A stretch of DNA of 64,000 bases from assembly GCF_030272615.1 (NCBI RefSeq), contig NC_081408.1, positions 304,269,450 to 304,333,449 on the forward strand. Direction: 5' to 3'. The position numbers and the translations under genes were made by a program. The notes below the pieces were generated by a model. The model was not told where the DNA came from, made no database searches, and was given only the letters and a program-made list of their open reading frames with translations. How positions within the stretch are numbered: the stretch's first letter is position 1; every line of letters begins with the position of its first letter. The stretch is from Cryptomeria japonica (taxonomy: Eukaryota > Streptophyta > Pinopsida > Cupressales > Cupressaceae). Positions 36,646 to 49,789 of this stretch are shown piece after piece.

Positions 36646-39600
36646 TCAAGCATAGAACTTCTTGAGATGGATAGAATTGATAGGTTCATCAAACCAATCA
36701 CCTTCAGGAGTAGATAACTTGTATGATCCTGAGCTATATGCTACTACTATGACAAAATGACCTAACCAATTTGGTTCAAATTTACCCTTCTTTTCTCGAT
36801 CTTGCTGATTTCTTGGATTCTCTCTTAGAACTATATCTCCAATTTGAAAAATTGTGTGGCTTAACTCTGTGATTACAACTTCTTGCCATTCTCTATTGAT
36901 ATACCTTCAAATGATCTATTACATTTTGGCGACGTTCCTAAATCAACTCAAGTTCTTGAAGTCTAGAGACTCGGTGTTCTTCTTCTGGTATAAGACCTTT
37001 CAAGGATACTCATAGAGAAGGTATCTCCACTTCTACTGGTAATATGGCTTTTGATCCATAGACTAAACAATATGGAGTTGTCCCCGTTGGTGTACGGATG
37101 CTGGTTCAGTATGCCCAAAGAGAAGGATTTAGCTGAATGTGCTAGTCTTTTCCAGCTTCATTGACTGTTTTCTTCAAGATTTTTCAAGATAGTCTTGTTT
37201 GATTCCTCAACTTGACCATTTCCTTGTGGATAATATGGAGTAGAAAACCTATGTTAGATATGGAATTGCTCACATAGTTCCTTCATATCTTGATTCTTAA
37301 ATGGTCGTCCATTATCAGTGATAATGGTCATAGGAACTCCATAGCAACATATTATATAATTCAAGATGAATGATGATATTTGTTTTCTTGTCACTTTTGT
37401 CAAAGGTATTGCTTCAATCCATTTAGTGAAATATTCAGTAGCAGTCAGAATGAACTTATGTCCATTAGAGGATGAAGGATTTATCTTACCTACCAAATCA
37501 AGACCCCATTGGGAGAATGGCCATGAACTTGCCATAGGATACAGTTCTTGTGCTGGTGTGTGAATAAGGTTCCCATGGATCTGACATTGTTTGCATTTCT
37601 TGGCATATGTAAATGAATCTCTCTCTATAGTAGGCCAATAGTAACCCATACGAAGAAGTTTCTTAGCCAATGTTAATCCACTTGAGTGTGTGCCACAAAT
37701 ACCTGCGTGAACTTCATTAAGAACTTTCTCATATTCCTCTTGTTCAAGACATCTCAATAAAGTGCCATCTAGACCTCGCCTATATAAGATATCAGTAATA
37801 ATAGTATAGCGGGATGATTGACGGATAAAATTTCTTCTTTGGTTGCGGGATAGGTCAGGAGGAAGGATATTCTCTTTCAAGTATTGATAGGTTTGGCCGT
37901 ATAAAGATTGATCGGTTCCTGATATATGGCAGATCATGTAGGCATGCTGAGATTGAATGGTAGGGGTTAAGATATCTTCCACTAGGAATTTATAATGTTG
38001 TTGATTCTCCTGATTCTGTAGGAGAGATGCTATTGTAGCCAATGCATCTGCTGCCTTATTCTCATTTCTTGGGATCTGGGTGAATGATATTTCTTCAAAG
38101 TGCTCTTTAAACCCTTCTACCAATTGTTTGTAGGGCAGGAGCTTGTCATCCTTGGTTTGATAATCATCATTTATTTGGTTGATGATAAGTTGTGAATCAC
38201 CATAGGCATGTAATTCCTTGATATTTCATTCAATAGTCATTTTGAGTCCAATAGCCAATGCTTTATATTCTGTAGTATTGTTTGTGCATGGAAACCGCAG
38301 TCTATATGATTTTGGAATTATGTGTCCTTGAGGTGTGATAAACAAAATTCCTGCACCTGATCCATATTGTGTATAAGAACCATCAAAGTACAACTCCCAA
38401 AGTTTTGTACTTATTGTCAGAATGTCTACATCAGGAAATTCAATGTGCAATGGTATGCCATCTTCTAAAGGTGCTTCAGCTAATTGATCAGCAATGACTT
38501 GTCCTTTGATAGATTTTTGATCAACATACTCTATATCAAACTCACTTAGTACCATAACCCACTTGGCCAGTCTGCCTGTCAAATTTGACTTGTTCAACAA
38601 ATACTTTAATGGATCAATTTTTGCTATCAACTTCACTGAATGAGTCAACATATAATGTTGTAGCTTCTGAGTTGCAAATACAACTGCTAGGCATGTCTTC
38701 TCTATTGATGTGTAATTTAATTCATAGCCAACAAGCATTCTACTGATATAGTACACTACTCTTTCTTTTTGTTCTTCGTCATGTTGGGCTAGGAGAGCTC
38801 CTAATGATACATTTGTCACTGATATATAAAGAAATAATGGTTTCCCCTTGATTGGTGATACAAGTACTAGAGGATTCATGAGATATTCTTTGATTTGCAT
38901 AAAAGCCTCTTCACACTTCTGATCCCATTTGAATGGAACGTTCTTATGTAAAAGATGAGTGAATGGATGACATCTATCTGCTAGTTGAGAGACAAATCTT
39001 CTGATTGATTGCAATCTTCCTTGTAAAGAACACAATTGACTTACATTCCTAGGTGACTCCATTTCCATGATAGCTTTGACTTTTTCAGGATCTACTTCAC
39101 AATTCCACAAGTTGATATAATGTACCCCAGAAGTTTTCCAGAGGTTACTCCAAATGTACATTTCTTTAGATTTAATCTCAACTGATATCTTTCAAGCTTA
39201 TCAAAGACCTTGCTCAAGATGTTCAAATGTTCTTTTCTTATATGAGATTTTGCAAGTATATCATCTATATAATCTTCCATAAATGTATGCATCATATCAT
39301 GAAAAATTATCTTTATAGCTCTTTGATAAGTTGCTCCTGCATTCTTAAGCCCAAATGGCATAACATTCCAATAGTAAGTACCTCATGCATAGGTGAATGT
39401 TGTCTTTTCTTGATCTTCAGGGGCAATTATTATTTGATTATATCTTGAGAATCCATCCATTAATGAAAACATCGCATGTCCTGCTGATAAGTCCACAATT
39501 ATATCAATGTTGGGTAGTGGGAAGTCATCTTTGGGACACGCCTTGTTCAAATCTTTGAAATCAGTGCAAACTCTTATACTTTTATCTGGCTTTGACACTG

Positions 39601-40878
39601 GCACTATGTGTGAAGCCCATTCTGGATAGGCAACATGTCTTATGAAACTCACATCTAATAGTTTCTTTAGCTCGACTTTTACAAAAAGCGCAATGTGTGG
39701 ATGCATCTTCCTTAGATTTTGTTTTACTGGTTTTTCTTTTAGGTCCATGTTGAGATGATGCATGATAAGATTTGGATTAAGTCCTAGCATGTTTACATAG
39801 GACCAAGCAAATTTTATCTGCCTTTGTTTGAAAAATTCTATGTATCCTTTCCTCTCTTCAGCTGACAATGATGCAATAGAATGAAGTATCTTGGGAACCT
39901 TTGATGTGCCAATGTTTATTGCTTTTGTTGGTTCTATTAGAATAGCAAATCTCTCCTGAAAGTATGTGGGGAGGATGTCAAACTTTCCATCTTCTGGCGC
40001 CTCAAAGAGGTTTTCACTGTTAGATACATCCTTTATTTTTCCTCTTGATTGATCTAATGTCGCCATGAAATAGTTTTCAACACTAGGTCTCTTTCCTTGT
40101 TTTATTTCAATTTTGCGACTGGAAAGTTTGACATTCTCCTGATTGCAAGAAACGTTACTTGATTCCGCAATGGAAGATATCTTAGGTGTTATGGGTTCAA
40201 TGACATTAAGATGCACAACTAAGTCATGGTCATTGGAAAAGACATCCAATTCAAGGTTTTCTAGGTTATCCCAATCAATTAGTTCTGGATGAAGAAGTGG
40301 TCAGTCATAGTCATCGTCAATGTTAGGTGCTTCAAGGTTTATGACATAATAGTCATAATTTGACATAGAGTAGGCAATGCCATAGATAGAATGATCTTGA
40401 GGATAGTCTCTCCCAAGTGTTCTCCAATTAGTTCTAACAAAATCAGTATTGGTATTTTGTGGTTCACACTCAAGTGACTCTTCATCTAACGTTTGTCCCT
40501 TAAACACATGAATTATATCAACACATACATCTTTAACACTACAAGTTCCTTCTTGTTTAATTTCCATAGATTCATTTGTATTTTGAAGTTGACATAATTG
40601 TGTACATGATACAGAGGATTCTTTTGCTTGATTTTGTCTTCTCTCGAACTCAGCTTCTTTTGAACTAAAAGTCAATCCTCCTTGACTATCTCTAAGTTCT
40701 TCTATGGTTCTTCCATACCTTAGTACATCTTGCTCCTCATTTGATAGAAATATGGCATTTCTTGATGTTTGATCAATATTTGTTCGTGCTTCTTGTGGCG
40801 TTATTTCTTGGTCTTTTCCATCTTCTTTCTTTCATTGTTTTGCATATGCCTCTTTTTTTGAATTCTGAGTTCTTCTTG
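36646..40878 (-). pseudogene. pol: pol of element D: RT, RNase H, second RNase H, integrase
   Basis: Read on the minus strand from the edge of element E. A linker (40675-40301) is followed by RT (about 39900-39092) with DFKDLNKACPKDDFPLPNID and the YIDD catalytic motif. RNase H follows (about 38950-38520), then a second, plant-type RNase H with ELYFDGSYTQYGSGAG and TTEYKALAIGL (about 38400-38050). Integrase follows (about 37760-36646) with an HHCC zinc finger, catalytic Asp in LDLVGKI and ITDNGRPF, Glu in NGQVEESNKTI, and a C-terminal region ending at TGA 36646-36648. Damage: TGA at 40301, 39383 (a conserved Trp position) and 38226, a frame shift at 39092-39161, TAA at 37254 and further breaks near 37170. 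These enzymes copy the RNA and integrate the DNA. The second RNase H is diagnostic for Tat. Confidence 0.88.
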
Positions 40879-43800
40879 TGTAGTACCCCTTCTCGATTGG
40901 ACCTATTAGACTGATATTTTGTTGCAGTTTACTTTTCAGTTGATACATTACTGCTAAACATTATTCAAACGTATTTGATATTATTTCATGTTTATTTGGA
41001 TATGAGATGTATGAGTTATTTTCAGTATTTCAGTACTGGTGATTTGTGGTATTTTATGGATTATTGCTATGTACTGACACTTTAATTTATCTATGCAATG
41101 TGTAATTATATGTTGTGTGTCTGCAATTGTATTGGATGCAAGGGGACGATTTTCCTTCACTCATTTCAGTGAGACAGGGAACGTCGCGATTCTCCTTCAT
41201 CGGTGTGTGTGCCGTGTATTCTATATTTATATACATGCATGTGTGATTCGATGATGCAGGATATTGCAGGTACAAGTATCGAGTAGGTACAGGGTATCGT
41301 CTCCACCTGGCTTCACAGGTCTGAGCATACCTTATATGTCCGATGGGAGTGGAAAAGATAGTTGTTGACCCTAGTTCTTACCCTCAGTCTACTCTTGTGA
41401 GTGTCATTAGTCAGTTGTCTGTCCTTTTTGTTCGACCTTCGAGTCTTCTTGTATTTTCTTTGATTTACGTGCTATAGTGGGTTCGATTATTTATTTAAGT
41501 TTAAGTCGTCATTTCATAGTGGTATAAGCAATTTATGCATTATTATGCCTTTGTGTTATGAGCTTAGCTTATTGAGTTAATTTATTAGATTTAAATCAAT
41601 AATTATTTTATTTTGGAATAGTAACTATATTTTAATCAATTGGGAAAAGTAAAATAAATAAAGTTAATTCTATTGCTTTTAGATTTAAAGAAAAACAAAA
41701 TAGAGTTAAATTATTGATTTTTACTTTTGTTGAAAAGAGTTAATTAAATTTCAAAATGTGAGAAATGTATTTTTCAAAAAAAGAAGAAATTCCCATTTAT
41801 TTTTGAAGGAAAAAAGAAAAAAGTCAATTTGGTTATTAAATGTTTTTTTATGAGAAAAATATTTCAACCTAAAAGCTTAGGTTAAAATATTTTTCCTATT
41901 TATCCTTGTAAATATTTTTGGAAGAGGAGGCTTGTTTTTGGGAGGAGGAAAATTCTGAAAAAATTGTTTTGGAAGGAAGATTTTGGTTTTAGTCTGGTAA
42001 TTTGTTGAAGGATAGAAGCTCTCAAATTTCTTCCAGGAAGCTCCACAGGTTGGATGGTTTCTACTTTGTGGTTTTAAAAAAATATATGACTCTTTCTCTT
42101 CTTCTGGGTGTTGTTAAAAGTTTGATTAAATGAGTGTTGTGTTATGGATTTTGTTTGCTATGAGGTTTATGGAAAAATCCCAATCATTTTTGTTATTAAA
42201 ATGCAATTTCAAACTCTCCCAAATCAATTTCATGAAAAGTTTTGCTTTAAAAATCCATTCTTCATTTTGATTATGCAAAGGATTTCATTTCCTGTTGATT
42301 GTAGCTTTTAATTTTTGTGATTTTGGGTAGAGTCATGCTGGCAAAATTTTGCCAAGAAATTCCCCTTATGTCTTCATTTGAAAAAAATAAATTATTCCTG
42401 GTAATTTCCAAAATTGAAAAAAAATTCCGAGTTAAATTCTTTTTGTCCCATTCTTGTTTTGGCAAAAATTCCAATTGGGGGATGGCAATCAACTTATTTC
42501 CCAACCAATTTGAATTGGGAATGAATTTGTTTGTTTTGGGAAACAAATTCTTATCTCTGTTTTGTCTGAGAGATTTTTCTTGCTGGTAAAATTTCATTAC
42601 CAGTTATAAAATTTGATTCATCAATTTTATTCAATTTAAAAAAAATTAATTTGATTTTGTTTTATTTAACTCTGTTGTCTCAGAGTGGGAATGGAACAAA
42701 GATTTAAATCTCTGTATTTCAATTTTTTATAAAATTGGAATTAGCAAAAACTTAATTTAAATTTAAAAAAAAAACAAATTAAAAAAATTTAATAACAAAA
42801 TTTGGTTGAGGGTGGTGGCGAGGAGTTGGGCTCAACCCAGCCACGCACCCTCTTTGGTATCTCGTTGCTCCCCCATTCATGGGTTAGCAGCAGCGTTGCT
42901 ACCCCATGTATGAGGTTAGCAACAGTGCTGCTACCTCATACATGCGGTAGTAGGTGTTGCTACCATGTGTATGGGTTAGCAGCAACTGCTAACACATACA
43001 CGCGGTAGCAGGCTGCTGCTGCAGCGGTGGGGCCTGCTCAGCCCTTTATTTCATTTTTTTTTATTATTTATTTTTTTTGAAAGTTTAAAAAAAAATATAT
43101 ATAAATGTTAAAATATATAAATGTTTAAAAAAAAATAATGTTAATTAATATAAATATTAATTAATAATAATTATATATTATTTTGAGTTATTAGTATATA
43201 TATATATATTTTGGAAAACAAATGGGTTTGGCAAATTCTTTTGGATATAAATGCGGTTTTTAAATTAGATATTATATTTTAATATAATATAGTCATATAA
43301 TATTATATTGGGATTATTTTATATTATTATATATATATGTAAAATTGAAATTAAATTTAGATTATGGTTATAGTCAATTTGGGTAAATTGTAATTTAATC
43401 ATAATCAAATGATTGGGGGTTTAAATATTAAATGTGGTTTAATTAACCTTTTTAGACACGTGACTTCATTATTTTCCTCATATTAATATAGATGTAATTT
43501 CTTTATTTCTGGAAAATCTTTATTGCAAGCATTTTATGCTTTTAGACTGCTTTAAGAAAAGATTGCCTGTTTGGGATCTTGTGTTATAATAATTGCAGTC
43601 TAGTTTTAAATGTCGTTGCAATTTTGGTAAGTTGTCATTATGTCATTTGATGTTTACCCCCTTAGTCAGGTGTCGTTGTTTAAACCCTGAGGATGTGAGC
43701 CATTGTGTGTTATGTTTCCTAATGGTCAATCCTGGGTTAGTGACTGTGAGTCATTCACCTGTGTTATGTCGGGATTGTTTATGGCTATCAGTTTTGCCAT

Positions 43801-44913
43801 AGAGTTCTCATAGAGAGACCTTTCCTGTTAGTGTCCTGGTAGAGAGAGTGGCTTTCGGGCGGGGGCCGCACCCAAAGTGGATGGCAGGATAACCCCTCGA
43901 AAGTCAGATAATAAGTGATAACCTAATAATTGATTAGGGGGTGGGTAGTTATTAATTAATTAAGATATTGTACCCCGCACACGGTTTAGTGCTTGTACAG
44001 ACTCAAGGTGTGTGGGAAGGCCTAGAATGGCAAACCTACCACCTTGTCTTCATGAAAGGTTGATAGGGTCCGCATGATGCTTAGATGGAGCTGGGGGTTC
44101 GGGAGAGGTTACCAGGATAACCTAGGATGGGGGCCAGGACCTATGAAGACCCACCTAGGGTAACCATCTTAAGCCATGTGATGACACTCTCTCTTTAGGG
44201 TCACTAGTGTTTTGTGAGTTGAGTCACTTGAGTTCTGCGGAGTCATAAGTATTGTTGTACTTGTCTTATTGCTTGCTTGAGGGTCTTCTGCTATCTTCTA
44301 GCACGGTGGGGTGTTTCCATTATGGGATCACATGGTCGGGTGGTAGTGCCACTTCCCATCGGGTATCTTGTTCTTACCTTCTTGCGAGGATTGGCTTTGC
44401 CAGTGTACCTTGGTTCGTGTTGTGTGTATCAACTGATGTTCTTGATATTGTACCTTGAGGCCCATGTGGTCATTGTATCAGTAACTTTGTAACCTATGTA
44501 CTTTATTCATTCTATTGAAGCCATGAATATATGGAATGTTGTAATTTAAAGTTCAATGGATTGTATGTTATTTCAGTTATCTTTCATCTTATGTATAAAT
44601 GAATCATTGGAAGTATATATGTTTGTAACTCTTTAAACCTATCTATTTGGAATCGGTTTTTTAGTTGAGTTAATTAATCGTAATTGACTTTCCCTATTTT
44701 AGATGGATAATTGGATTAACATTGTGATGTAGATTTATTTCAAAGTAATCTTCGTTGGTAACCCTTTAGGATGTCAATGATAGACTTCCACTTGTGTTAA
44801 TATTTGTGCAATGTTATAATTAATGCACTTAACTTTTAAAAAAATAAAATTATTTCACCCTTTAGTTGCCTTGTAGCATTGCATTCCTTTAGGGTTCCTG
44901 GCGGGGCATTACA
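40879..44913 (+). repeat. 5' LTR of element E (4035 bp)
   Basis: TGTAGTACCCC...GGGGCATTACA. It is AT-rich with a GC-rich island at 42800-43030 that holds two long hairpins. It lacks the extra CTTGTTTTTGG duplication found near 50842-50868 in the 3' copy. Its short ORFs recur in both LTRs but carry no known domain. Confidence 0.92.
42906..43001 (+). repeat. Two adjacent long hairpins in element E LTR
   Basis: Hairpin 1 (42906-42943) pairs ATGTATGAGGTTAGCA with TGCTACCTCATACAT around a short loop. Hairpin 2 (42967-43001) pairs GTGTATGGGTTAGCAG with CTGCTAACACATACAC around CAA. Both recur in the 3' LTR at 51833-51870 and 51894-51928. Confidence 0.75.
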
Positions 44914-44915
44914 TT

Positions 44916-44927
44916 TGGTATTAGAGC
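44916..44927 (+). other. Primer binding site of element E
   Basis: TGGTATTAGAGC two bases after the LTR end. It matches the initiator tRNA-Met PBS except for one C-to-T change. Confidence 0.85.
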
Positions 44928-45065
44928 CCATGTTTCAACATTGGGTACTCTGGGATGTAGTGAGCCCATTTAGTTTGACCTTTTGTGTAGGTCTTAGTGT
45001 ATGAATTTCACTTGTTTTATCCTTGCCGAAGATCTAAACCATTTACTCTTTTGCAGTGTTAGATC

Positions 45066-46420
45066 ATGGTCAGGAAAGCTAGGGGTGTTGGCCGTGCTGG
45101 TGGCCGTAGTAGAGGTAGAGGTGGGGGATGGGGTCGAGGTTCAGACCACTGTAGTCCTTCACCAGGACCTACTCATGTGAGTATAGATCAAGAGTAGTCT
45201 ATGCATTAGGATTCACAACATCCAGGAGAGCAGGTTCCCAAAAGGGAAAAGCTAAGACAAATGTTCCAGGAGGTTCTAGCTAGGCTAGGCTTTAGGCCTG
45301 AGGGTGAGCAGCCCATCTAGGCTCAGGTTGGGGAGTCGCTCCACCAGATTCCAAAGAGAGAGAGAGAGAGAGGTCTCCTAGGAGGAGGGAGGTCTCAGCT
45401 GACTAGGACCCAGCTCCCATGGGTCATATCAGGGACTTGATGAGAACCAACCCTCCCTTCTTTGACGGTCGAGGCACAGGTCTCGAGGTAGAGACTTGGC
45501 TGATCAGTTTGGATAGGTGTTTCGCTATGTTTCCATACAGTAGCAACACCAGAGCGAGATGTGCCATTATGCGTCTTGATGATTTTGCTTCGATCTGGTG
45601 GAGGTTAGAGGAGGAGAAGATCAGTTTGAGTATCAACACCGTTTCTTGGGAGATTTTCTTAGAGAGATTCAGGGCACGGTTTCTCTCACCACAGTGGAGG
45701 CAGACTTGGGCAGATGAGTTCTACACTTTGCGGCAGTTTGGTATGTCAGTTGACTAGTTTGAGCATAGATTTTATGAGCTGAAACAATATGCTGGGATTG
45801 GTAACGATGAGGATATGCTCGTGCAACATTTCTTGAGAGCTCTTAATGACCGTATCAGTGGAGGGGTTAGATTTTTCGAGCCAGCCTCAGTTGAGGTAGC
45901 TGTGGCTAAAGCCAAATTGGTCGAGCAAAACCTCAACCGTGCGCATGCTGGACAGACAGGGGTGAAGATAGGGAGTGTTCCTTTCAGCAGGAACAAAGCT
46001 CGTGGGAATTAGTCCCAATCAGCTACACTATTCAGGACTCCTCAGACACCCGTTAAGGGTGGACAACAATAACAATAGCAGCAGCCATAGAGATCAAAAT
46101 AATTCCAGGGCCAGTAGAGTGGCAATTCTCAGCATAGGAAAAGTAGAAACTGGCAGAGGAGCAGGTAGGGTTTTCTAGGACAGTCCTCTCAGAGTGCATC
46201 TCAGGCCCCTAGCAAGGGAAGCTTTCAGTAGTCCAGTGGGCCAACTGGAGGTAGAGGACCAGGTAGAGGAGCTTGTTACTCTTGTGGGCAGTTCGGCCAT
46301 ATAGCCACGCAGTGTCCTCAGCGTTCCCACTAGATGGGAAGTCAGAGGCCAGCTGCATCAGAGCCTACAGTAGGGGATGCTGGTAGATCCCACTGAGTGT
46401 TTGCAGCGGTGGATGACCGC
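45066..46420 (+). pseudogene. gag: gag of element E
   Basis: It starts at ATG 45066 with a Gly/Arg-rich leader, shifts frame in a (GA)n run at about 45354-45372, then runs in one frame from 45419. The capsid domain (PPFFDGRGTGLEVETWLISL to about 45960) is typical of chromoviruses. A Gln-rich linker (46030-46230) is full of TAG and TAA where Gln is expected, including TAG 45755 and 46010. The zinc knuckle CYSCGQFGHIATQC lies at 46273-46314. The product forms the particle and binds RNA. More than ten in-frame stops make it nonfunctional. Confidence 0.85.
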
Positions 46421-49400
46421 TAGGCTAAGCATTAGGGGACTGTTATTGAGACCATAGGTGTGTTGTGTGATATCCCCATCTCAGTACTTTTTGACTCCGG
46501 TGCTTCAAATTCCTTTATTTCTTCGTCCATTATGGAGCAGTGTGGACTCGCGTCTGCTAAGCAGGTGGATAGGTGGCAAGTTGAGTTGGCTATCGAGGTG
46601 TGCGTGTGTGTAGATACCTTTGTTCCTGGTTGTGAGTTAGACCTAGGACCCTTTGTGACTTCTGTTGACCTTCAAGTCATTCGTTTGGGATCCTATGGAG
46701 TAGTGTTGGGAATGGATTGGTTATCATCTCATAGTGCTTGTATGGACTGTCGTTAGAAGACAGTAGAGTGTTTAGATGACCATAGCAGGAAAGTGGGGAT
46801 TGTTGGAGTTCAAAGATCGATATCCTTACGTATGATTTCCGCTATGCAACTTAAGTGGTGTATACGTAGAGGATGTTAACTTTTTGCAGTAACTCTTGAG
46901 GATATGGATGAGGAGAGAGAGTCGAGAAATCGCTTTTGATGGTCACCCTATTCTTCGAGAGTATGTTGATGTGTTTCCGTTGGAGATTCCTGGTATGCCT
47001 CCAAAGCGAGACATAGACTTTCGCATTGACTTGGTTCTTGGTGCAGAACCTATTTCGAGAGCTCCATATCAGATGACTACTTAGGAGCTGAGTGAGTTGA
47101 AGTTGCAGATAGAGGAATTGTTGGCCAAGGGATTCATTCATCCTAGTGTCTCTCCTTGGGGTGCGCATGTTATCTTCGTAAAGAAGAAGGATGGTTCTCT
47201 TCGGTTATGCATTAATTACTGATAGCTGAATAAGGTAACCATCCGGATCGATATCCATTACCTCGTATAGATGATCTTTTCGATCAAGTGAAGGGAGCCA
47301 AGGTGTTCTCTAAGATTGATCTGAAATCTGGGTATCATCAGTTGCACATTCATGATGCAGACATTCACAAGACGATGTTTCGTACTTGTTATGGTCACTA
47401 TGAGTTCACAGTGGTGCCATTTGGGTTGACGAACGTGCCTTCAATTTTCATGTGCCTCATGAATGGGGTTTTTCGCACCTACCTTGATCATTTTGTCCTT
47501 GTGTTCTTGGATGATATACTAATTTATTCTAGATCTATGGAAGAGAATGAGGTTCACCTGCGATAGGTATTACAGTGCTTGAGGGAGAATCAACTTTATG
47601 CCAATTTGGCGAAGTGTGATTTCTTCCAGACTGAGGTGAATTATCTTGGTCACGTGGTTTCAGGAGAGGGTGTATCTGTGGATCCCTCAAAGATCCAAGC
47701 TATAGTGGATTGGCCAGCACCGACCAATGTTTTAGAGGTTCGGAGTTTTATGGGTTTGGCTGGATATTACCATCGCTTTGTTCAGGGTTTTTCCTGGATA
47801 GGTCACCCGATTACTTCTCTTCAGAGGAAAGGGAAGAAGTTTGTTTGGTCAGAGCAGTGTGAGGGAGTGTTTCATACCTTGAAGGAACTCCTTGTCAGTG
47901 CTCCAATTTTGGTATTCCTTGATCCATCCAGAGATTTTATGGTATGCATAGATGCCTCTTTAGAAGGTATAGGTGCAGTGCTTATGCAGGATGGATGTGT
48001 GGTTGCCTATGAGTCTCGCAAACTCAAGGACCACGAGTTGAACTATCTAGTTCACGATTTGGAGTTGGCAACTGTAGTGCATGTGTTGGTTAGATGGTGT
48101 CACTTTCTTTTAGGGTGTCAGTTTGAGCTGCATAGTGATCACCGTAGTTTGCAGTATATCTTCACGCAGCCGAACTTGAATGCTCGACAGCGAAGGTGGA
48201 TGGAATTCCTCTGCGAGTATGATTTTGAGGTTCGATATATTCAGGGGAAGGAGAATGTAGTGGCTGATGCTTTGAGTCGTAGGCGGCATGAAGTTTCAAC
48301 AGTATCCCTTGGAGTGGACTTGAGACAGAGAATTCTTGGAGTTCTTCCTTAGGATTCTTGGTATCAGGATGTTAGAGCCGTGTTGGAGTCCAGAAGGCCT
48401 TTAGAGGGTAGATTTTCTGGTTATAGTCTTGAGGCAGATGGTCTTCTTCGTCATCTTGGCCGAATCTATGTACCTCCTTTGGAGGGTCTTCGCACTTTGA
48501 TCATGACTGAGGCCCATCATGCACCTTATTCGACACATCCAAGTGTCAAGAAGATGCAAGCAGGTCTTAGACAGATTTATCATTGGGCTGGCATGAAATG
48601 TGACATTGCAGATTTTGTGTCGAAGTGTTTAGAATGTCAGCGAGTGAAGGCGGAGCATTAGCACCCGACAGAGATTTTACAGCCTAATATTGTACCGGAT
48701 TGGAAATGGGACATCATTTCCATGGATTTCATTGTTGGGTTGCCTGTTTCTTCACATCGTCATGATGCCATCATGGTCATTGTTGACAGGTTGACGAAGG
48801 TTGCTCATTTTGTTCCTATTCGAGCTTCCTATACGACAACAGTGGTGGCTCGAGTGTTCTTGGAAGATGCAGTGAGATTGCATGGGATTCCAAGGTGGAT
48901 CATTTCTGATAGAGATCCTGTCTTTACCTCAACATTGTGGACCTCACTTCAACATGCTTTGGGGACAGTTGAACTTCAGTTCAGCTTATCATCCAGAGAC
49001 AGATGGTGAGATTGAGCGAGTGAATCAGGTTTTAGAGGACATGCTTCACATGTATGTTATGGACCAACAGTCATGTTGGGAGGATTATATTTATCTGGTG
49101 GAGTTTGCTTATAACAATGGATATCATAGCTCCATAGGTATGTCTTTCTTTTAGGCATTGTATGGTCGTCCTTACCGTACTTCTTTGAGTTGGGATCGGT
49201 TAGAGGACAGGGTACGTATAGGACCGGATATTCTTTAAGAGATGGAGCAGCAGGTAGAGCGGATTCGTGAGCATTTGATAGCTGCACAGGATAGGCAGAA
49301 GAAGTATGCAGATGCTCATAGGGTAGATCATCAGTTTTTTATTGGCAACTGTGTGTTCTTGAGAGTGCGTCTGTGAAAGAGTCCGATCCGTTATGGAAAG

Positions 49401-49754
49401 GGTTCTAAGTTGGCACCTCGTTTTGTTGGCCCTTTTGAGATCCTTGAGAGGATAGGACCTATTGCCTACCGTCTTGCCTTGCCACCGAGTCTATCCTGCA
49501 TCCACAATGTCTTTCATGTTTCAGTTCTTCGACCTTATCACCCTGATGTGACACATGTTCTTGATTGGAACACTTTGTAGGTCGAGGATGAGCAACTTTC
49601 TATGGAGCCCGTGCGCATTCTTCAACGTCAGGATTTGACCCTCAGGGGTCACACCATTGACTAGGTAAGGGTCCTATGGGACCCAAATGATGAGACCTCG
49701 GCAACTTGGGAGGATGCAACGAAGATGAGAGAGCTCTATTCTTATTTGTTTTAG
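46421..49754 (+). pseudogene. pol: pol of element E: protease, RT, RNase H, integrase, chromodomain
   Basis: Protease: LFDSGASNSFIS with Asp codon 46493. RT: about 46940-47800, with [13 protein letters not shown], then TGA TAG in place of the conserved Arg-Gln (47220-47225), a one-base loss near 47246, and FLDD at 47504-47515. RNase H: about 47930-48290, with [26 protein letters not shown] and [10 protein letters not shown]. Integrase: HH-CC finger (about 48510-48640), catalytic Asp at 48725 and in SDRDPVF (about 48906), a frame shift near 48968, then Glu in DGEIERVNQ (about 49005). The C-terminal chromodomain (about 49580-49754) has EPVRILQRQ and ATWEDATKMRELY and ends at TAG 49752. Stops at 47082, 47564, 48350, 48659, 49153, 49578 and 49662 mostly replace Gln. 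The chromodomain would direct insertion toward heterochromatin. Confidence 0.9.
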
Positions 49755-49774
49755 GCTTCCAGGAGCAAGCCTAG

Positions 49775-49789
49775 TTTTGGGGGGGAGAA
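49775..49789 (+). other. Polypurine tract of element E
   Basis: TTTTGGGGGGGAGAA immediately before the TGTAGTACC start of the 3' LTR. Confidence 0.85.

Noticed and set aside
42317-42597. ORFs of 90-108 codons on both strands that recur in both LTRs of element E (also 51200-51539).
   Set aside because: Recurrence is simply LTR duplication. The two strands are open together because the DNA is AT-rich, and no domain is visible.
45419-49754. Possible stop-codon reassignment (TAG read as Gln), since nearly every TAG in element E falls at a Gln position.
   Set aside because: TGA and TAA stops and frame shifts occur in the same genes, CAG to TAG is the expected product of CHG methylation decay, and the other elements decay likewise. 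This is pseudogenisation.
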